This document shows positions 39,456-48,650 of a DNA stretch of 64,000 bases, one piece after another. Position 1 is the stretch's first letter, and each line of letters starts with the position of its first letter. The notes under the pieces were generated by a model. It was not told where the DNA came from and did no database searches. It worked only from the letters and a program-made list of their open reading frames with translations. The position numbers and the translations under genes were made by a program. The stretch is from Pseudomonadota bacterium (GTDB taxonomy: Bacteria; Pseudomonadota; Gammaproteobacteria; Eutrophobiales; Eutrophobiaceae): contig JABFGI010000005.1 in the NCBI GenBank assembly GCA_013112535.1, positions 120,603 to 184,602 on the forward strand. The letters run 5' to 3'.

Positions 39456-39990
39456 TACTTAAAAACTCCAGTCGTTGTTCTTGCAGATAAGCCCGCATTC
39501 CGATAGACGTAGTGGTTGATTTTTTACTGATTAATGTTGTCGCGTTATCGGTTTCAGCATATTTTTGATCAACCAGAACGCGAGCATCTTCGGCCAATAA
39601 TTCAAGTTTTAGTGAACCATCATCATCATTTTGATGTAGGTAAACATTTCCGTCTAAAAGAATGACATCATTATTTGATGTTACCCAGCCTTTATCAGAT
39701 CTGACATTAATAGGTTGTTTTTCCGCACGAAAAATTTTCAGTATTGGTTCGTGTAATTCTGATGTGTTGTCATCAGGATAATGAGCCATATAAGCTGCAT
39801 ACAAACGATTCTTGGGCGTGCCATCTTGATTCATGGTTAATGTGGTGAAGTTTTCCATATAATAATCAGGATAATGAGCCAGTTTGCTTAATTCTGTTAA
39901 ATCGTCTTCAGTTAGTTTGTCCAAAGCCCAGTAAGTGAATCCGGCAATAATGACCAGTATAAGTGCCAGCTGCCATCTACCCGTGAACAT
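39409..39990 (-). CDS. lptC: LPS export system protein LptC
   Basis: 193 residues: a single N-terminal membrane anchor (LALILVIIAGFTYWAL near 8-23), then a periplasmic OstA-like domain with YMENFTTLTMNQDGTPKNRLYA and VILLDGNVYLHQ. It passes LPS from LptBFG to LptA. 20 bp after kdsC. The 3' end overlaps lptA by 47 bp, longer than is usual for this pair. Confidence 0.93.
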   Translation of the reverse strand: MFTGRWQLALILVIIAGFTYWALDKLTEDDLTELSKLAHYPDYYMENFTTLTMNQDGTPKNRLYAAYMAHYPDDNTSELHEPILKIFRAEKQPINVRSDKGWVTSNNDVILLDGNVYLHQNDDDGSLKLELLAEDARVLVDQKYAETDNATTLISKKSTTTSIGMRAYLQEQRLEFLSNVKTTIESSESSKAP

Positions 39991-40010
39991 AATCGATTTC
40001 TGGCATTAAA

Positions 40011-40541
40011 TCAGGAAAGGTAGGTTTTGATCCGGTCGTCAAAATTACCTTGCGCTTTCATAATTAATTCACAGACCTCTCTAACCGCACCCTGTCCCCC
40101 GCAATCCTGCGTTATCCAGTCTGCATGTTCCTTTACTTCGGGTCTTGCGTCTGCCACTGCAATAGGTAAACCGACTTTTATCATGGCGGGCAAGTCAATA
40201 ACATCATCGCCAACATAAGCAACCTGTTCGCGTTGCAGATCCAGTTCATCAATCAGTTTCATTAATCGGGCGCCTTTGTCTTTTTCCCCCTGAAAGACGT
40301 ATTTGATTCCAAGGGAAGACATACGTTCAGCAACAATTTTAGAAGAACGCGCGGTAATAACAGCAATGTTGCAACCCGATTCCAGTAGCATAACCAGCCC
40401 GTGTCCGTCTCTAACATGAAATGCTTTATATTCATTGCCACTTTCACCAAGAATAAGTCGGCCGTCCGTTAAAACGCCGTCAACATCAAATACAGCAAGT
40501 TTGATGCTGGCTGCTTTTTCTATTAATGCTTTTTTATCCAC
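40011..40541 (-). CDS. kdsC: Kdo-8-phosphate phosphatase
   Basis: HAD-superfamily enzyme releasing Kdo from Kdo-8-P. 176 residues. The nucleophile motif is FDVDGVLTDG near 18-27, then AVITARSS near 58 and the acidic motif YVGDDVIDLPAM near 109. GTG start at 40541 overlaps the kdsD stop (TAGTG), so it is translationally coupled. It precedes lptC in the Kdo/LPS export operon. Confidence 0.96.
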   Translation of the reverse strand: MDKKALIEKAASIKLAVFDVDGVLTDGRLILGESGNEYKAFHVRDGHGLVMLLESGCNIAVITARSSKIVAERMSSLGIKYVFQGEKDKGARLMKLIDELDLQREQVAYVGDDVIDLPAMIKVGLPIAVADARPEVKEHADWITQDCGGQGAVREVCELIMKAQGNFDDRIKTYLS

Positions 40542-41521
40542 TAAACAACTCGAGCCCGTAACAAGTCATGCATATTCAATATGCCGGTTAATTTATTGTC
40601 GTCATCAACAACGACCAGTGCGTTAATACTATGTGATTCCATTAATGCCAGTGCCGAAGCTGCCAGTGAATCGGGGCTAATGCTTTTGCCATTTTTTGTC
40701 ATGACATCTTTAACCTGGCAGGTCTTGACGTCAATATTCGAATCAAGTGCGCGACGTAAATCACCATCCGTAAAAATACCTAAAATATTTTCATCATTAT
40801 CAACGATTGTTGTTATTCCCAAACCTTTTTGCGACATTTCAATCAGCGCTTCACTGAGTAAAGCATTTTCCGAAACTTTCGGTATACCATCACCAGTATG
40901 CATAATTTCACTAACGTGCAATAGCAATCGTCGCCCTAATGTGCCACCTGGGTGAGATAAAGCAAAGTCGTCTTCACTAAATCCTCGGGCTTCTAACAAG
41001 GCGATCGCAATAGCATCGCCCATGGCTAATGTTGCTGTTGTGCTTGCGGTTGGTGCCAGGTTAAGCGGACAAGCTTCTTTGGCCACGCTAACATCAATAT
41101 TAACGGTTGCAGCTTTCGCCAGAGTTGAGTCTGGTTTGCCTGTAAGTGAAATTGTTGGCGTGTTTAATCTTTTAATAACCGGCAACAAAGCAACAACTTC
41201 ATCTGTTTCCCCGGAATTAGATAAGACCATGACAATATCTTTACTTGTGATCATGCCGGAATCACCGTGGCTGGCTTCGCCGGGATGAACAAAAAAAGCA
41301 GGCGTACCGGTGCTGGCTAATGTCGCTGCGATTTTTTTTCCAATATGACCGGATTTGCCCATGCCAATAACAATGACGCGTCCATTGCACTGCAAAATAG
41401 CATTGCATGCCGTAACAAATTTTTCGTCAATACGATCTACTAATGCTGCAATTGCAGATTGCTCTGTTTCAATTACTGCTCTAGCCAGTGTCTTAAGTTT
41501 GTCGGGGTTCGTTTTATTCAT
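40541..41521 (-). CDS. kdsD: D-arabinose-5-phosphate isomerase
   Basis: Makes arabinose-5-P, the first committed precursor of Kdo. 326 residues. The SIS domain (about 40-180) has GMGKSGHIGKKIAATLASTGTPAFFVHPGEASHGD and SNSGETDEV. Two C-terminal CBS domains (about 210-326) have GIFTDGDLRR. 9 bp follow yrbG. Together with kdsC it gives two of the Kdo steps; kdsA and kdsB are not in the window. Confidence 0.97.
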   Translation of the reverse strand: MNKTNPDKLKTLARAVIETEQSAIAALVDRIDEKFVTACNAILQCNGRVIVIGMGKSGHIGKKIAATLASTGTPAFFVHPGEASHGDSGMITSKDIVMVLSNSGETDEVVALLPVIKRLNTPTISLTGKPDSTLAKAATVNIDVSVAKEACPLNLAPTASTTATLAMGDAIAIALLEARGFSEDDFALSHPGGTLGRRLLLHVSEIMHTGDGIPKVSENALLSEALIEMSQKGLGITTIVDNDENILGIFTDGDLRRALDSNIDVKTCQVKDVMTKNGKSISPDSLAASALALMESHSINALVVVDDDNKLTGILNMHDLLRARVV

Positions 41522-41530
41522 TTCAGGATA

Positions 41531-42514
41531 TTAAGTGTTCACTATATTTTGTGAAAACAGTACGTATTGATAGCTTATAAAACATAGCAACAGTACCGTG
41601 CCTTCAGGTCGCGTAAGTTTACCCTTGCTCGAGGCAAATATCATAACACCAAGCAACAGGCTTAAGGCGATCATGGTCGGAAAATCGCGATTTAATACAT
41701 CGCGGGCAAAATAATCCGGATTAATTAAGGCAGGAATGCCTAATACGGCGAACATGTTAAACATATTTGAGCCGATAACATTGCCCACAGCGATGTCGGC
41801 TTCATTTTTTTTCAAACTCATTATCGATGCTGCAAGCTCAGGTAAGCTGGTACCAATCGCGACGATGGTTAAGCCAATGACAAGATCCGGAACGCCAAAA
41901 TATTCCGCAATAAAAACGGCTCCACGAACAAGCATCTCAGCGCCAAGTAATAACAGCGCAAAACCAATTAAAAGTTTTATTATGGCCTTGCCCAATGAAT
42001 CGGGCTTCCCGGCTTCATCAGAAAATTCATGAATAAATTCACTAACCAGCGGATCACTGGCGGAACTTTGTTTTGCTATCCATACGAGCCAGCTAACTGA
42101 AACGAGAAGAGAGACAAGCAGTATGCCTCCATCCATGCGACTTAAATGACCATCTATCATTAATGCCAAACCAATAAAAAGTGATGCGCACATTATTCCG
42201 TATTCTTTTTTTATGGTTTTTGATGCTATGGTAATAGGAAATACCAGTATACTTAAACCAAGAACCAGTCCGACATTGGTAATATTCGAGCCGAGTGCGT
42301 TACCAATGGCTATAGCCGTTTTGCCTTGCCACGCAGAGATAGAACCAACAATGATTTCAGGCGCAGAAGTGGCAAAACCAACTATGGTTAAACCGATAAT
42401 TAGCGGCGGCATGCCTAGTTGACGGGCAATATTTGCAGCGCCTTCAACAAAAATATCAGCCCCGTATATAAGTAAAGCGAAGCCAAAAAGTACGAGTAAA
42501 CAAGAAACCAGCAT
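41531..42514 (-). CDS. yrbG: Calcium/sodium antiporter family protein (YrbG)
   Basis: 327 residues with about ten membrane segments in two homologous halves. The alpha-1 repeat has GFATSAPEIIVGSISAWQGKTAIAIGNALGSN near 47-78, and the alpha-2 repeat has AIGTSLPELAASIMSLKKNEADIAVGNVIGSN near 217-248, with the acidic ion-binding residues present. It heads the leftward kdsD-kdsC-lpt-rpoN block, as in many proteobacteria. Ion specificity is not proven for this family branch. Confidence 0.93.
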   Translation of the reverse strand: MLVSCLLVLFGFALLIYGADIFVEGAANIARQLGMPPLIIGLTIVGFATSAPEIIVGSISAWQGKTAIAIGNALGSNITNVGLVLGLSILVFPITIASKTIKKEYGIMCASLFIGLALMIDGHLSRMDGGILLVSLLVSVSWLVWIAKQSSASDPLVSEFIHEFSDEAGKPDSLGKAIIKLLIGFALLLLGAEMLVRGAVFIAEYFGVPDLVIGLTIVAIGTSLPELAASIMSLKKNEADIAVGNVIGSNMFNMFAVLGIPALINPDYFARDVLNRDFPTMIALSLLLGVMIFASSKGKLTRPEGTVLLLCFISYQYVLFSQNIVNT

Positions 42515-42590
42515 TTGCCAGCTATTCTCCCTAAAAATAATTAATCGGATGATGCCAGAATATGCAGGTTCTGAGAAATTAATCGTCCAA

Positions 42591-42604
42591 CAGGTTTTTA
42601 CCTG
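42591..42604. other. Short palindrome between divergent yrbG and amgK
   Basis: CAGGT-TTTT-ACCTG, perfect 5-bp arms, in the middle of the 141-bp divergent spacer. No terminator U-run. It could be an operator for either gene, or chance. Confidence 0.25.
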
Positions 42605-42655
42605 AATACGAAAAAATCATAGACTGTCATTGGTTAAATTACTTTATAAAATTTC

Positions 42656-43642
42656 ATGTCCCAACGTTCTGAATTATTAACACATTGGTTGAGCGAAGTG
42701 CTTAATACAAGTGATTTTCGATTAAAGCCTGCGTCGGAAGATGCGAGTTTTCGATCCTATCATCGCCTTTTTTTACAGGAAAAAACCTATATCGTAATGG
42801 ATGCACCGCCTCCACAAGAGGACTGTACGCCTTTTGTGCAAGTAACAAATACGCTGCTTGCCTGTGATATTAATGTGCCGATGATTCATCATATGAATTT
42901 ACAGCAGGGATTTTTGTTACTGGATGATTTTGGTAATGATCTTTATCTGGATAAGCTTAGTTCTTTCTCGGTTAAACAGCTTTATTCTGATGCAATCCAT
43001 GCGTTGGTTCGTATGCAATCATCAGCCGAAGTCGAAAAATTACCCGTTTATGATGACTCTTTATTGCGACGTGAAATGCAGTTATTCACTGAGTGGTTAT
43101 TGAAAAAGCACCTGAATATTGAATTGAGTAATGAACAAAATAAGTCTATGGATTTATTATCTGATTTACTGGTGGGAAACGCGCTGGAACAGCCGCAAAG
43201 CTTTGTGCACAGGGATTTCCATTCAAGAAATTTGATGGTTACAAAATTAAAAAACCCGGGTGTAATTGATTATCAGGATGCGGTTTATGGCCCTGTTAGC
43301 TATGACTTGGTTTCTTTATTAAAAGACTGTTATATCGAGTGGCCCAGAAAAGAGATTGATGTATGGCTTGAATTTTATCTTGATTTACTCGAGCAAAATG
43401 GAACTGAAATAGATCGCAATAAGTTCAGGCGTTGGTTTGATTTAATGGGCGTACAACGACATTTGAAAGCCAGTGGTATTTTCGCGCGCTTGTCACATCG
43501 TGATGGTAAACACGGGTTTTTAAATGATATTCCACGCACACTCTCCTATATTGTCGCTTTAAAGGCGGATTACGAGGAATTGTTGCCATTGTGTTCAATA
43601 ATCGAAGAATCCGTTTTACCTGAATTCAAGGTGTTTGTTTAA
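42656..43642 (+). CDS. amgK: Anomeric MurNAc/GlcNAc kinase AmgK-like
   Basis: Aminoglycoside-phosphotransferase-fold kinase, 328 residues. The N-lobe is ASFRSYHRLFLQEKTYIVMDAPP. The catalytic loop HRDFHSRNLMV is near 182 and the metal-binding aspartate is in VIDYQDAVYGPVSYDLVSLL near 200. It ends next to murU with one shared base (TAATG overlap). In Pseudomonas putida AmgK phosphorylates recycled MurNAc at C1, feeding MurU. The pairing with murU supports that role here. Confidence 0.9.
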   Translation: MSQRSELLTHWLSEVLNTSDFRLKPASEDASFRSYHRLFLQEKTYIVMDAPPPQEDCTPFVQVTNTLLACDINVPMIHHMNLQQGFLLLDDFGNDLYLDKLSSFSVKQLYSDAIHALVRMQSSAEVEKLPVYDDSLLRREMQLFTEWLLKKHLNIELSNEQNKSMDLLSDLLVGNALEQPQSFVHRDFHSRNLMVTKLKNPGVIDYQDAVYGPVSYDLVSLLKDCYIEWPRKEIDVWLEFYLDLLEQNGTEIDRNKFRRWFDLMGVQRHLKASGIFARLSHRDGKHGFLNDIPRTLSYIVALKADYEELLPLCSIIEESVLPEFKVFV

Positions 43643-44319
43643 TGCGAGCTATGATTCTAGCCGCTGGGCGAGGCGAACGAATGCGCCCTTTAACGGATGT
43701 TATGCCGAAGCCACTGTTGGAAGTTGCTGGCAAAGCCTTGATCGTTTATCAGATTGAAGCACTGGAAGCTGCCGGAGTAAAAGAAGTCGTAATAAATACG
43801 GGCCATCTTGGAGAGCAGATCCAGTATGAGCTAGGTACAGGTTCTTCTTTAGGTGTTGATATTTATTATTCAGATGAAGGTGAAAATATTTTAGAAACGG
43901 CAGGTGGAATTATTCAGGCTTTACCATTACTGGGAGAGGATCCGTTTATTGTCACTAATGGCGATATTTTCACTGATTTTGATTATCGATCATTACCGAG
44001 TGAACCTGATTATGATGGACACCTCGTATTAGTTGATAACCCGCCACACAATCCTCAAGGTGATTTTACTTTTGAAAATGGTCGTATTATTGAGCAAGGT
44101 AGTAAAAAATTAACTTACAGTGGTATCGCCGTTTTCTATCCACATTTCTTTGAAAATTGTAATCCAGGCAGAGCTCCTCTTGCGCCCTTATTACATCGTT
44201 CAATAAAGAATGGAGGATTAGGCGGCCAGCATTTCATAGGCTCATGGAATGATATTGGCACACCTGCCCGCCTCAAAGAGGTCAATGACAACATAGTAAA
44301 AAAAGGGTGTAAGCACTAA
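43642..44319 (+). CDS. murU: MurNAc-1-phosphate uridylyltransferase MurU-like
   Basis: 225-residue nucleotidyltransferase. It begins MRAMILAAGRGERMRPLTD, the sugar-nucleotidyltransferase signature, with MPKPLLEVAGKALI near 24. TNGDIFTDFDY near 106 holds the metal-binding Asp and NDIGTPARL is near the end. Together with AmgK it converts salvaged MurNAc to UDP-MurNAc, bypassing de novo synthesis. The bypass is known to give intrinsic fosfomycin tolerance in Pseudomonas. Specificity is inferred from the pair. Confidence 0.9.
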   Translation: MRAMILAAGRGERMRPLTDVMPKPLLEVAGKALIVYQIEALEAAGVKEVVINTGHLGEQIQYELGTGSSLGVDIYYSDEGENILETAGGIIQALPLLGEDPFIVTNGDIFTDFDYRSLPSEPDYDGHLVLVDNPPHNPQGDFTFENGRIIEQGSKKLTYSGIAVFYPHFFENCNPGRAPLAPLLHRSIKNGGLGGQHFIGSWNDIGTPARLKEVNDNIVKKGCKH

Positions 44320-44493
44320 CATTCAATTTCAGGCTTGATTTTTATAGCTTGAATTTTCGGTAATAATTCCTGTCTAATTGTTGCGACGCAACATAAAGCG
44401 TGATACGGTTCACATTCTGATAAAACTGTTTTCTACATATTGTGGCTCTAAGTATTTTTAACACTATATATAGAATAAGTATCGTTAAAAGGG

Positions 44494-44499
44494 TATGAT
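44494..44499 (+). promoter_or_regulatory. Possible -10 element for the double-sensor transglycosylase
   Basis: TATGAT followed by a GC-rich CGCGCC discriminator, 56 bp before the ATG. The -35 at the expected place (TAGAAT, 44471-44476) is poor. The remainder of the 235-bp spacer from 44320 shows no open gene. Confidence 0.35.
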
Positions 44500-44554
44500 T
44501 CGCGCCAATTTCAGCGGTTTTGTCGTTAATTTAATACATTCCGGTTTGAATTAA

Positions 44555-46729
44555 ATGAAAAATATTTGCTTTCATAAATTTGGCTTAAGTTTAAAAGTCC
44601 TGCTTCTCGCTTTTACTGCGTCGATGTCTGTTCAGGCGAATGAAGTAAACATCGATCTTGATTTTTGTCAGGTGCCAAGTGATGAATATACGCAAATCGA
44701 CATCTCTAAAATAAATTCTTCTCTAAAAAATATTCATGATCTTCGAGCCATTAATGAACGAGGCATGTTGCGCGTTCTTCTGCAGAAGAAAAATAACGCC
44801 TGCATTATTAGTCAAACGGAACGGCAACTGATTGAAGAATTTGCCAATATCAATGATCTGGACCTGTATTGGATCTATGTTGAAAACAAATGGGAATTGA
44901 TGCCCGAATTAGTAAAAGGGAATGGTGATATTATTGCCGGACAAGATCAGTCCTTGTCTGCCAGTATTCAAGGTGAAATTGACTTTAGTCTTTCATGGGC
45001 CAATGCATCGTTCAAATTTATTGAGCGATCAGATAATAGCCGAATCACCAGCACCGATGATCTGGCCGGTCGCCAGGTTGCTGTTTATAAATCTTCTCCA
45101 GTCTGGAATATGTTACTTGAGTTAAGTGAATCTCAAGCCGGCATGGTCTTGGACGAAATTCCAGCTTCAGTTTCATATTTAGAAGTAATGGAACGTGTAA
45201 AATCTGGCGAATATGATCTTGCTGTTGCCGATAGCCTGTTTCTTGATACCTACTTACCAAAGAATTCAGAACTTCAAGCTAACTTCAGTCTGACTAACAG
45301 TAGAAACATGGCATGGGCAGTAAGAGCGGGCGACAAGGAATTACATAAAACCTTGAACCAGTATTTGAATCAACAGTATCTGACGCATGATGTCGCAACA
45401 ACCTATTTTGATGATCTTTCGTCAATAAAAGAAAGAGGTATTTTACGGGTTATAACAACAGCAAACCCGTCGCATTATTATTTGCAAAAAGGTAAGTTGC
45501 TCGGTTTTGAATATGAGTTGTTAAAACAATTTGCTTCACAAAATAGGTTGCGAGTGGATGTTGTCTTGGCCAAATCCAAAGAAGAAATGTTTAAGTTACT
45601 TAAAGAGGGAAAAGGTGATGTTATTGCAGCATCATTGCCCAGTAGTTTAATCAACAAGGAAAACGCTGTTCAATTTACAGTGCCTTATCAATATGCCAGT
45701 CCGGTAATTGTCAGTCGTGATACTGATGAACAGATCATTGATCTCCGGGACTTGAGTGGAAGAAGAATAACATTATCAGATGACAGCCCTTATTGGGACT
45801 ACATGCAACGCCTTAAGCAGCAAGGCATGGATTTTGAGCTAGTTAAAGCAAATGCAGGCGTAAACATGGAAAGTACTTTGTATATGGTTGCATTAGGTAT
45901 GTACGACCTGTCTGTTGTTGGTAATCATCAAATAAAATCAGCTTATACCAGCGGTATAGGATTAAAGGCGCAGTTCGTCTTGACTGAGCCACTTGCACAT
46001 CGTTGGGCCGTTAGAGATGAAAGCCAGCAATTAAGTTATGCATTGAATGTGTTTATTGAAAAAGAATATCGTAGTGAAAAATATAATGTCCTTTATGCAA
46101 AATATTTTAAAAAGCAGAATACTAATAACAGATTGACAGAGGTTACTTCTATATCGCCTTATGATGAATTAACCCGGCTTTATGCGAATGAGTATGGGTT
46201 TGACTGGCGCCTTATTATCGCTCAAATGTTTCAGGAGAGTCGGTTTAACCCTAAAGCCGCATCATATGCCGGGGCACAAGGATTAATGCAGTTAATCCCG
46301 GCTACAGCAAAACTAATGGGTGTTAGTGACGCTGATAATGCTGAAAGTAGTATTAATGCCGGTATCCGTTATCTGGATTATTTAAGAGGCAAATTCGAAG
46401 AGAATTTGCAATTAGAAGACCGGATCTGGTTTACGCTAGCCTCATACAATGCTGGTTATGGTCGTGTTAAACGTGCGCGCATATTGGCTGAAGAAATGGG
46501 GCTGGATAAAGATAAATGGTTTGATAATGTTGAAGTAGCAATGATGGGATCAGGAAAAACCTACATGAAAGATGGTGTCCAGGTTGAATATTGTCGATGT
46601 GGTCAGGCCGTTGTCTATGTTCGTGAGATTCGTACACGTTATTTTAATTACATCCGTTTAATGAATACCCAGAAGGTTGCCAGTCTTGCCTCTGATAGCA
46701 GGACGCAATTCCTCAGTTCTATAAATTAG
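44555..46729 (+). CDS. MltF-type lytic transglycosylase with two solute-binding domains
   Basis: 724 residues. The signal peptide ends near ANA (residue 29, SMSVQANEV). Two tandem SBP_bac_3-type domains follow: about 60-285 (RGMLRVLLQKK ... DDLAGRQVAVYKSSPVW) and about 290-525 (RGILRVITTANPSHYY ... RDLSGRRITLSDDSPYW). A C-terminal SLT domain follows (about 540-665) with catalytic Glu near 561 (QMFQESRFNP), AGAQGLMQLIPATA and LASYNAGYGRV. E. coli MltF has one binding domain and 518 residues. It cleaves murein to 1,6-anhydro ends, and the sensor part controls activity. It follows amgK-murU, which recycle murein sugars. Confidence 0.92.
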   Translation: MKNICFHKFGLSLKVLLLAFTASMSVQANEVNIDLDFCQVPSDEYTQIDISKINSSLKNIHDLRAINERGMLRVLLQKKNNACIISQTERQLIEEFANINDLDLYWIYVENKWELMPELVKGNGDIIAGQDQSLSASIQGEIDFSLSWANASFKFIERSDNSRITSTDDLAGRQVAVYKSSPVWNMLLELSESQAGMVLDEIPASVSYLEVMERVKSGEYDLAVADSLFLDTYLPKNSELQANFSLTNSRNMAWAVRAGDKELHKTLNQYLNQQYLTHDVATTYFDDLSSIKERGILRVITTANPSHYYLQKGKLLGFEYELLKQFASQNRLRVDVVLAKSKEEMFKLLKEGKGDVIAASLPSSLINKENAVQFTVPYQYASPVIVSRDTDEQIIDLRDLSGRRITLSDDSPYWDYMQRLKQQGMDFELVKANAGVNMESTLYMVALGMYDLSVVGNHQIKSAYTSGIGLKAQFVLTEPLAHRWAVRDESQQLSYALNVFIEKEYRSEKYNVLYAKYFKKQNTNNRLTEVTSISPYDELTRLYANEYGFDWRLIIAQMFQESRFNPKAASYAGAQGLMQLIPATAKLMGVSDADNAESSINAGIRYLDYLRGKFEENLQLEDRIWFTLASYNAGYGRVKRARILAEEMGLDKDKWFDNVEVAMMGSGKTYMKDGVQVEYCRCGQAVVYVREIRTRYFNYIRLMNTQKVASLASDSRTQFLSSIN

Positions 46730-46730
46730 T

Positions 46731-47639
46731 CTAGGCACAAATTAATAAAGAGATACCAATCAAGGTCGGAGACAATAAAGTTACGGCTACATTTGCCGCA
46801 AGATAATGTTCACGGCTTCCCACTTCACCCCGATATCGTACCGCACCAGTTAAAGCATAAAACGCCAACGGCATTGGCAACAAGGCAATAAGGCCGGGGA
46901 CTGGAAGTATGCCGGCGATGACAGAGGCTATTAATGTAACTATGCTTAATACTACAAATAAAGCATAAAAGATGTTGCCGACTTTCGTGCCGCAGGTAAT
47001 TAATAAATGTTTACGCCCCGCTTTTTTATCTGCTTCAATATCAGGGTATTGGTTAAGCAATAATAAATTATTAACCAGGAAAAACGGGATGAGACAGACT
47101 ATCCACAATGATGTTGTATATTTACCTGTCAGAACAAAGTACGTTCCTGCAACGATAAAAAAACCAAAGCCAGTTCCCGGAGCAATTAAACAGAGAAACG
47201 GGCTTCTGTTTATCCATTTCGTATAAGTTACTATCAGTAACAGTCCGCTAACTCCTATAGGTATAATTTGCCAACCATATTTTTGTAAAAAGAATAAACC
47301 TATTGTTGTCGTTATAATTAACGCTGTTATTCCTGCAATAAGAATTGTTTTAGCTGCCTGCGGATTATCTGGCAACGAGCCACTACCGCCACTAAACCTT
47401 GTCTTAATGGTTTTTAGATCCAGACCGCTTTTAAAATCAGAATATTCATTAAGCAAATTCACACTAATATGTGCCAATAATGCTCCTGTTAAAGACAAGG
47501 CGAGTAAATAATTATTTGTTTCAATTTGATTATGTACGGTAATACTCCAGCCTAAAAAAACACAGACCGGGGTCAATAGCAAAAAAGAAGGTCTTGATGA
47601 TCTGACAATAGCTACAAGTCTAGATTGGCTGCTATCCAT
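46731..47639 (-). CDS. UbiA-family prenyltransferase (MenA-like)
   Basis: 302 residues with eight to nine membrane segments. The first Asp-rich motif is NLLNEYSDFKSGLD near 62-75, followed by TRFSGGSGSLPD. The second is NQYPDIEADKKAGRK near 193-207. The family transfers isoprenoid chains to aromatic acceptors, and the RFSGGSG form resembles MenA-type enzymes of quinone synthesis. No other quinone gene is in the window, so the product is uncertain. Convergent with the transglycosylase gene, only 1 bp between stops. Last gene of the leftward tol-que series. Confidence 0.85.
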   Translation of the reverse strand: MDSSQSRLVAIVRSSRPSFLLLTPVCVFLGWSITVHNQIETNNYLLALSLTGALLAHISVNLLNEYSDFKSGLDLKTIKTRFSGGSGSLPDNPQAAKTILIAGITALIITTTIGLFFLQKYGWQIIPIGVSGLLLIVTYTKWINRSPFLCLIAPGTGFGFFIVAGTYFVLTGKYTTSLWIVCLIPFFLVNNLLLLNQYPDIEADKKAGRKHLLITCGTKVGNIFYALFVVLSIVTLIASVIAGILPVPGLIALLPMPLAFYALTGAVRYRGEVGSREHYLAANVAVTLLSPTLIGISLLICA

Positions 47640-47659
47640 GTTTTGCCGTTAACAGATTA

Positions 47660-47896
47660 TTAATTTGACAATAATCTTATTAAACTTTGAGCGTGATTCG
47701 CAGCGATAATACCGCGTTCGGTAAGGTAGCCCCCATCAACATGATCAGTTAATCCTTTATCAAAAAGTCGTTTAGCTGCAGCAACCGTTTCCTTTGAAGC
47801 CTGATGTGCATGAATCTTGATGCCTGTTGACATCGATTCGAGATCAAATTGATTTAATAATTTAATCTCTTCCATTATTTCATTTATATTTATCAT
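47660..47896 (-). CDS. Small conserved protein, TIGR02647 type
   Basis: 78 residues from ATG 47896 with AGGAG 6 nt upstream. A longer frame overlaps queC and is not conserved. The pattern GIKIHAHQASKETVAAAKRLFDKGL and DGGYLTERG looks like a winged-helix or small DNA-binding-like domain, which I recall as the TIGR02647 family of gammaproteobacteria. The function is unknown. It lies 19 bp after the queC stop. Confidence 0.8.
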   Translation of the reverse strand: MININEIMEEIKLLNQFDLESMSTGIKIHAHQASKETVAAAKRLFDKGLTDHVDGGYLTERGIIAANHAQSLIRLLSN

Positions 47897-47915
47897 ATAC
47901 GCTCCTGAATATTGT

Positions 47916-48593
47916 TTATTTATAGTAAGTCGGGTCAGCAATTTTTGCAGTTTCAAACCCTTCTTTTCTGAAACGACAGGAGTCACAAACGCCACAGGCT
48001 TTGCCTTTTTCATCTGCTTGATAACACGATACGGTTAATCCGTAATCCACATCTAGTGAAATTCCTTTTTGTATTATCTCGGCTTTGCTTAATTCGATAA
48101 GAGGCGTGTGTATTTTAAACGATGCCCCTTCAACACCGGCTTTAGTTGCCAATGTCGCCAGTTGTTCATAGGCTTTAATGTATTCAGGTCTGCAATCGGG
48201 GTAGCCGGAATAATCAACAGCATTGACGCCAATAAAGATATCATTCGCATCAATAACTTCTGCCCATGCTAAAGCGTAAGATAAAAAAATGGTGTTTCGT
48301 GCCGGGACATAGGTAATTGGAATACCTTCTGAAGACACTTCCGGTACATCAATGTTCGAATCGGTTAATGCGGAGCCACCAATCTGTCCCATATCCAGGT
48401 TGATAACTTTATGATCTAACACGTTATATGTCGCTGCTATTTTTTTAGCCGCATTTATTTCACTGATGTGGCGTTGTCCATAATTAAAACTTAAAGCATA
48501 GCAATCAAAGCCCAGATCTTTTGCGATTGCCAATGTCGTGGTTGAATCCAGACCACCTGATACGAGAACGATTGCTTTATTATAGTTAGTCAC
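47916..48593 (-). CDS. queC: 7-cyano-7-deazaguanine synthase
   Basis: Makes preQ0 from CDG with ATP and ammonia, for queuosine. 225 residues. The PP-loop is [15 protein letters not shown] near 11-25. The zinc ligands are in [21 protein letters not shown] near 189-209. GTG start at 48593. Downstream of queE and the pal-cpoB genes, the usual Pseudomonas-type context. Confidence 0.97.
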   Translation of the reverse strand: MTNYNKAIVLVSGGLDSTTTLAIAKDLGFDCYALSFNYGQRHISEINAAKKIAATYNVLDHKVINLDMGQIGGSALTDSNIDVPEVSSEGIPITYVPARNTIFLSYALAWAEVIDANDIFIGVNAVDYSGYPDCRPEYIKAYEQLATLATKAGVEGASFKIHTPLIELSKAEIIQKGISLDVDYGLTVSCYQADEKGKACGVCDSCRFRKEGFETAKIADPTYYK

Positions 48594-48650
48594 AATTACT
48601 TATAGTTTATTTAATCAAAATTTGTTGAGAGTTAGAGGTTTTTTCTCAAT

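Noticed and set aside
47897..48013. N-terminal extension of the TIGR02647-type protein into queC
   Set aside because: It is out of frame within queC's conserved zinc region; AGGAG supports the ATG at 47896.
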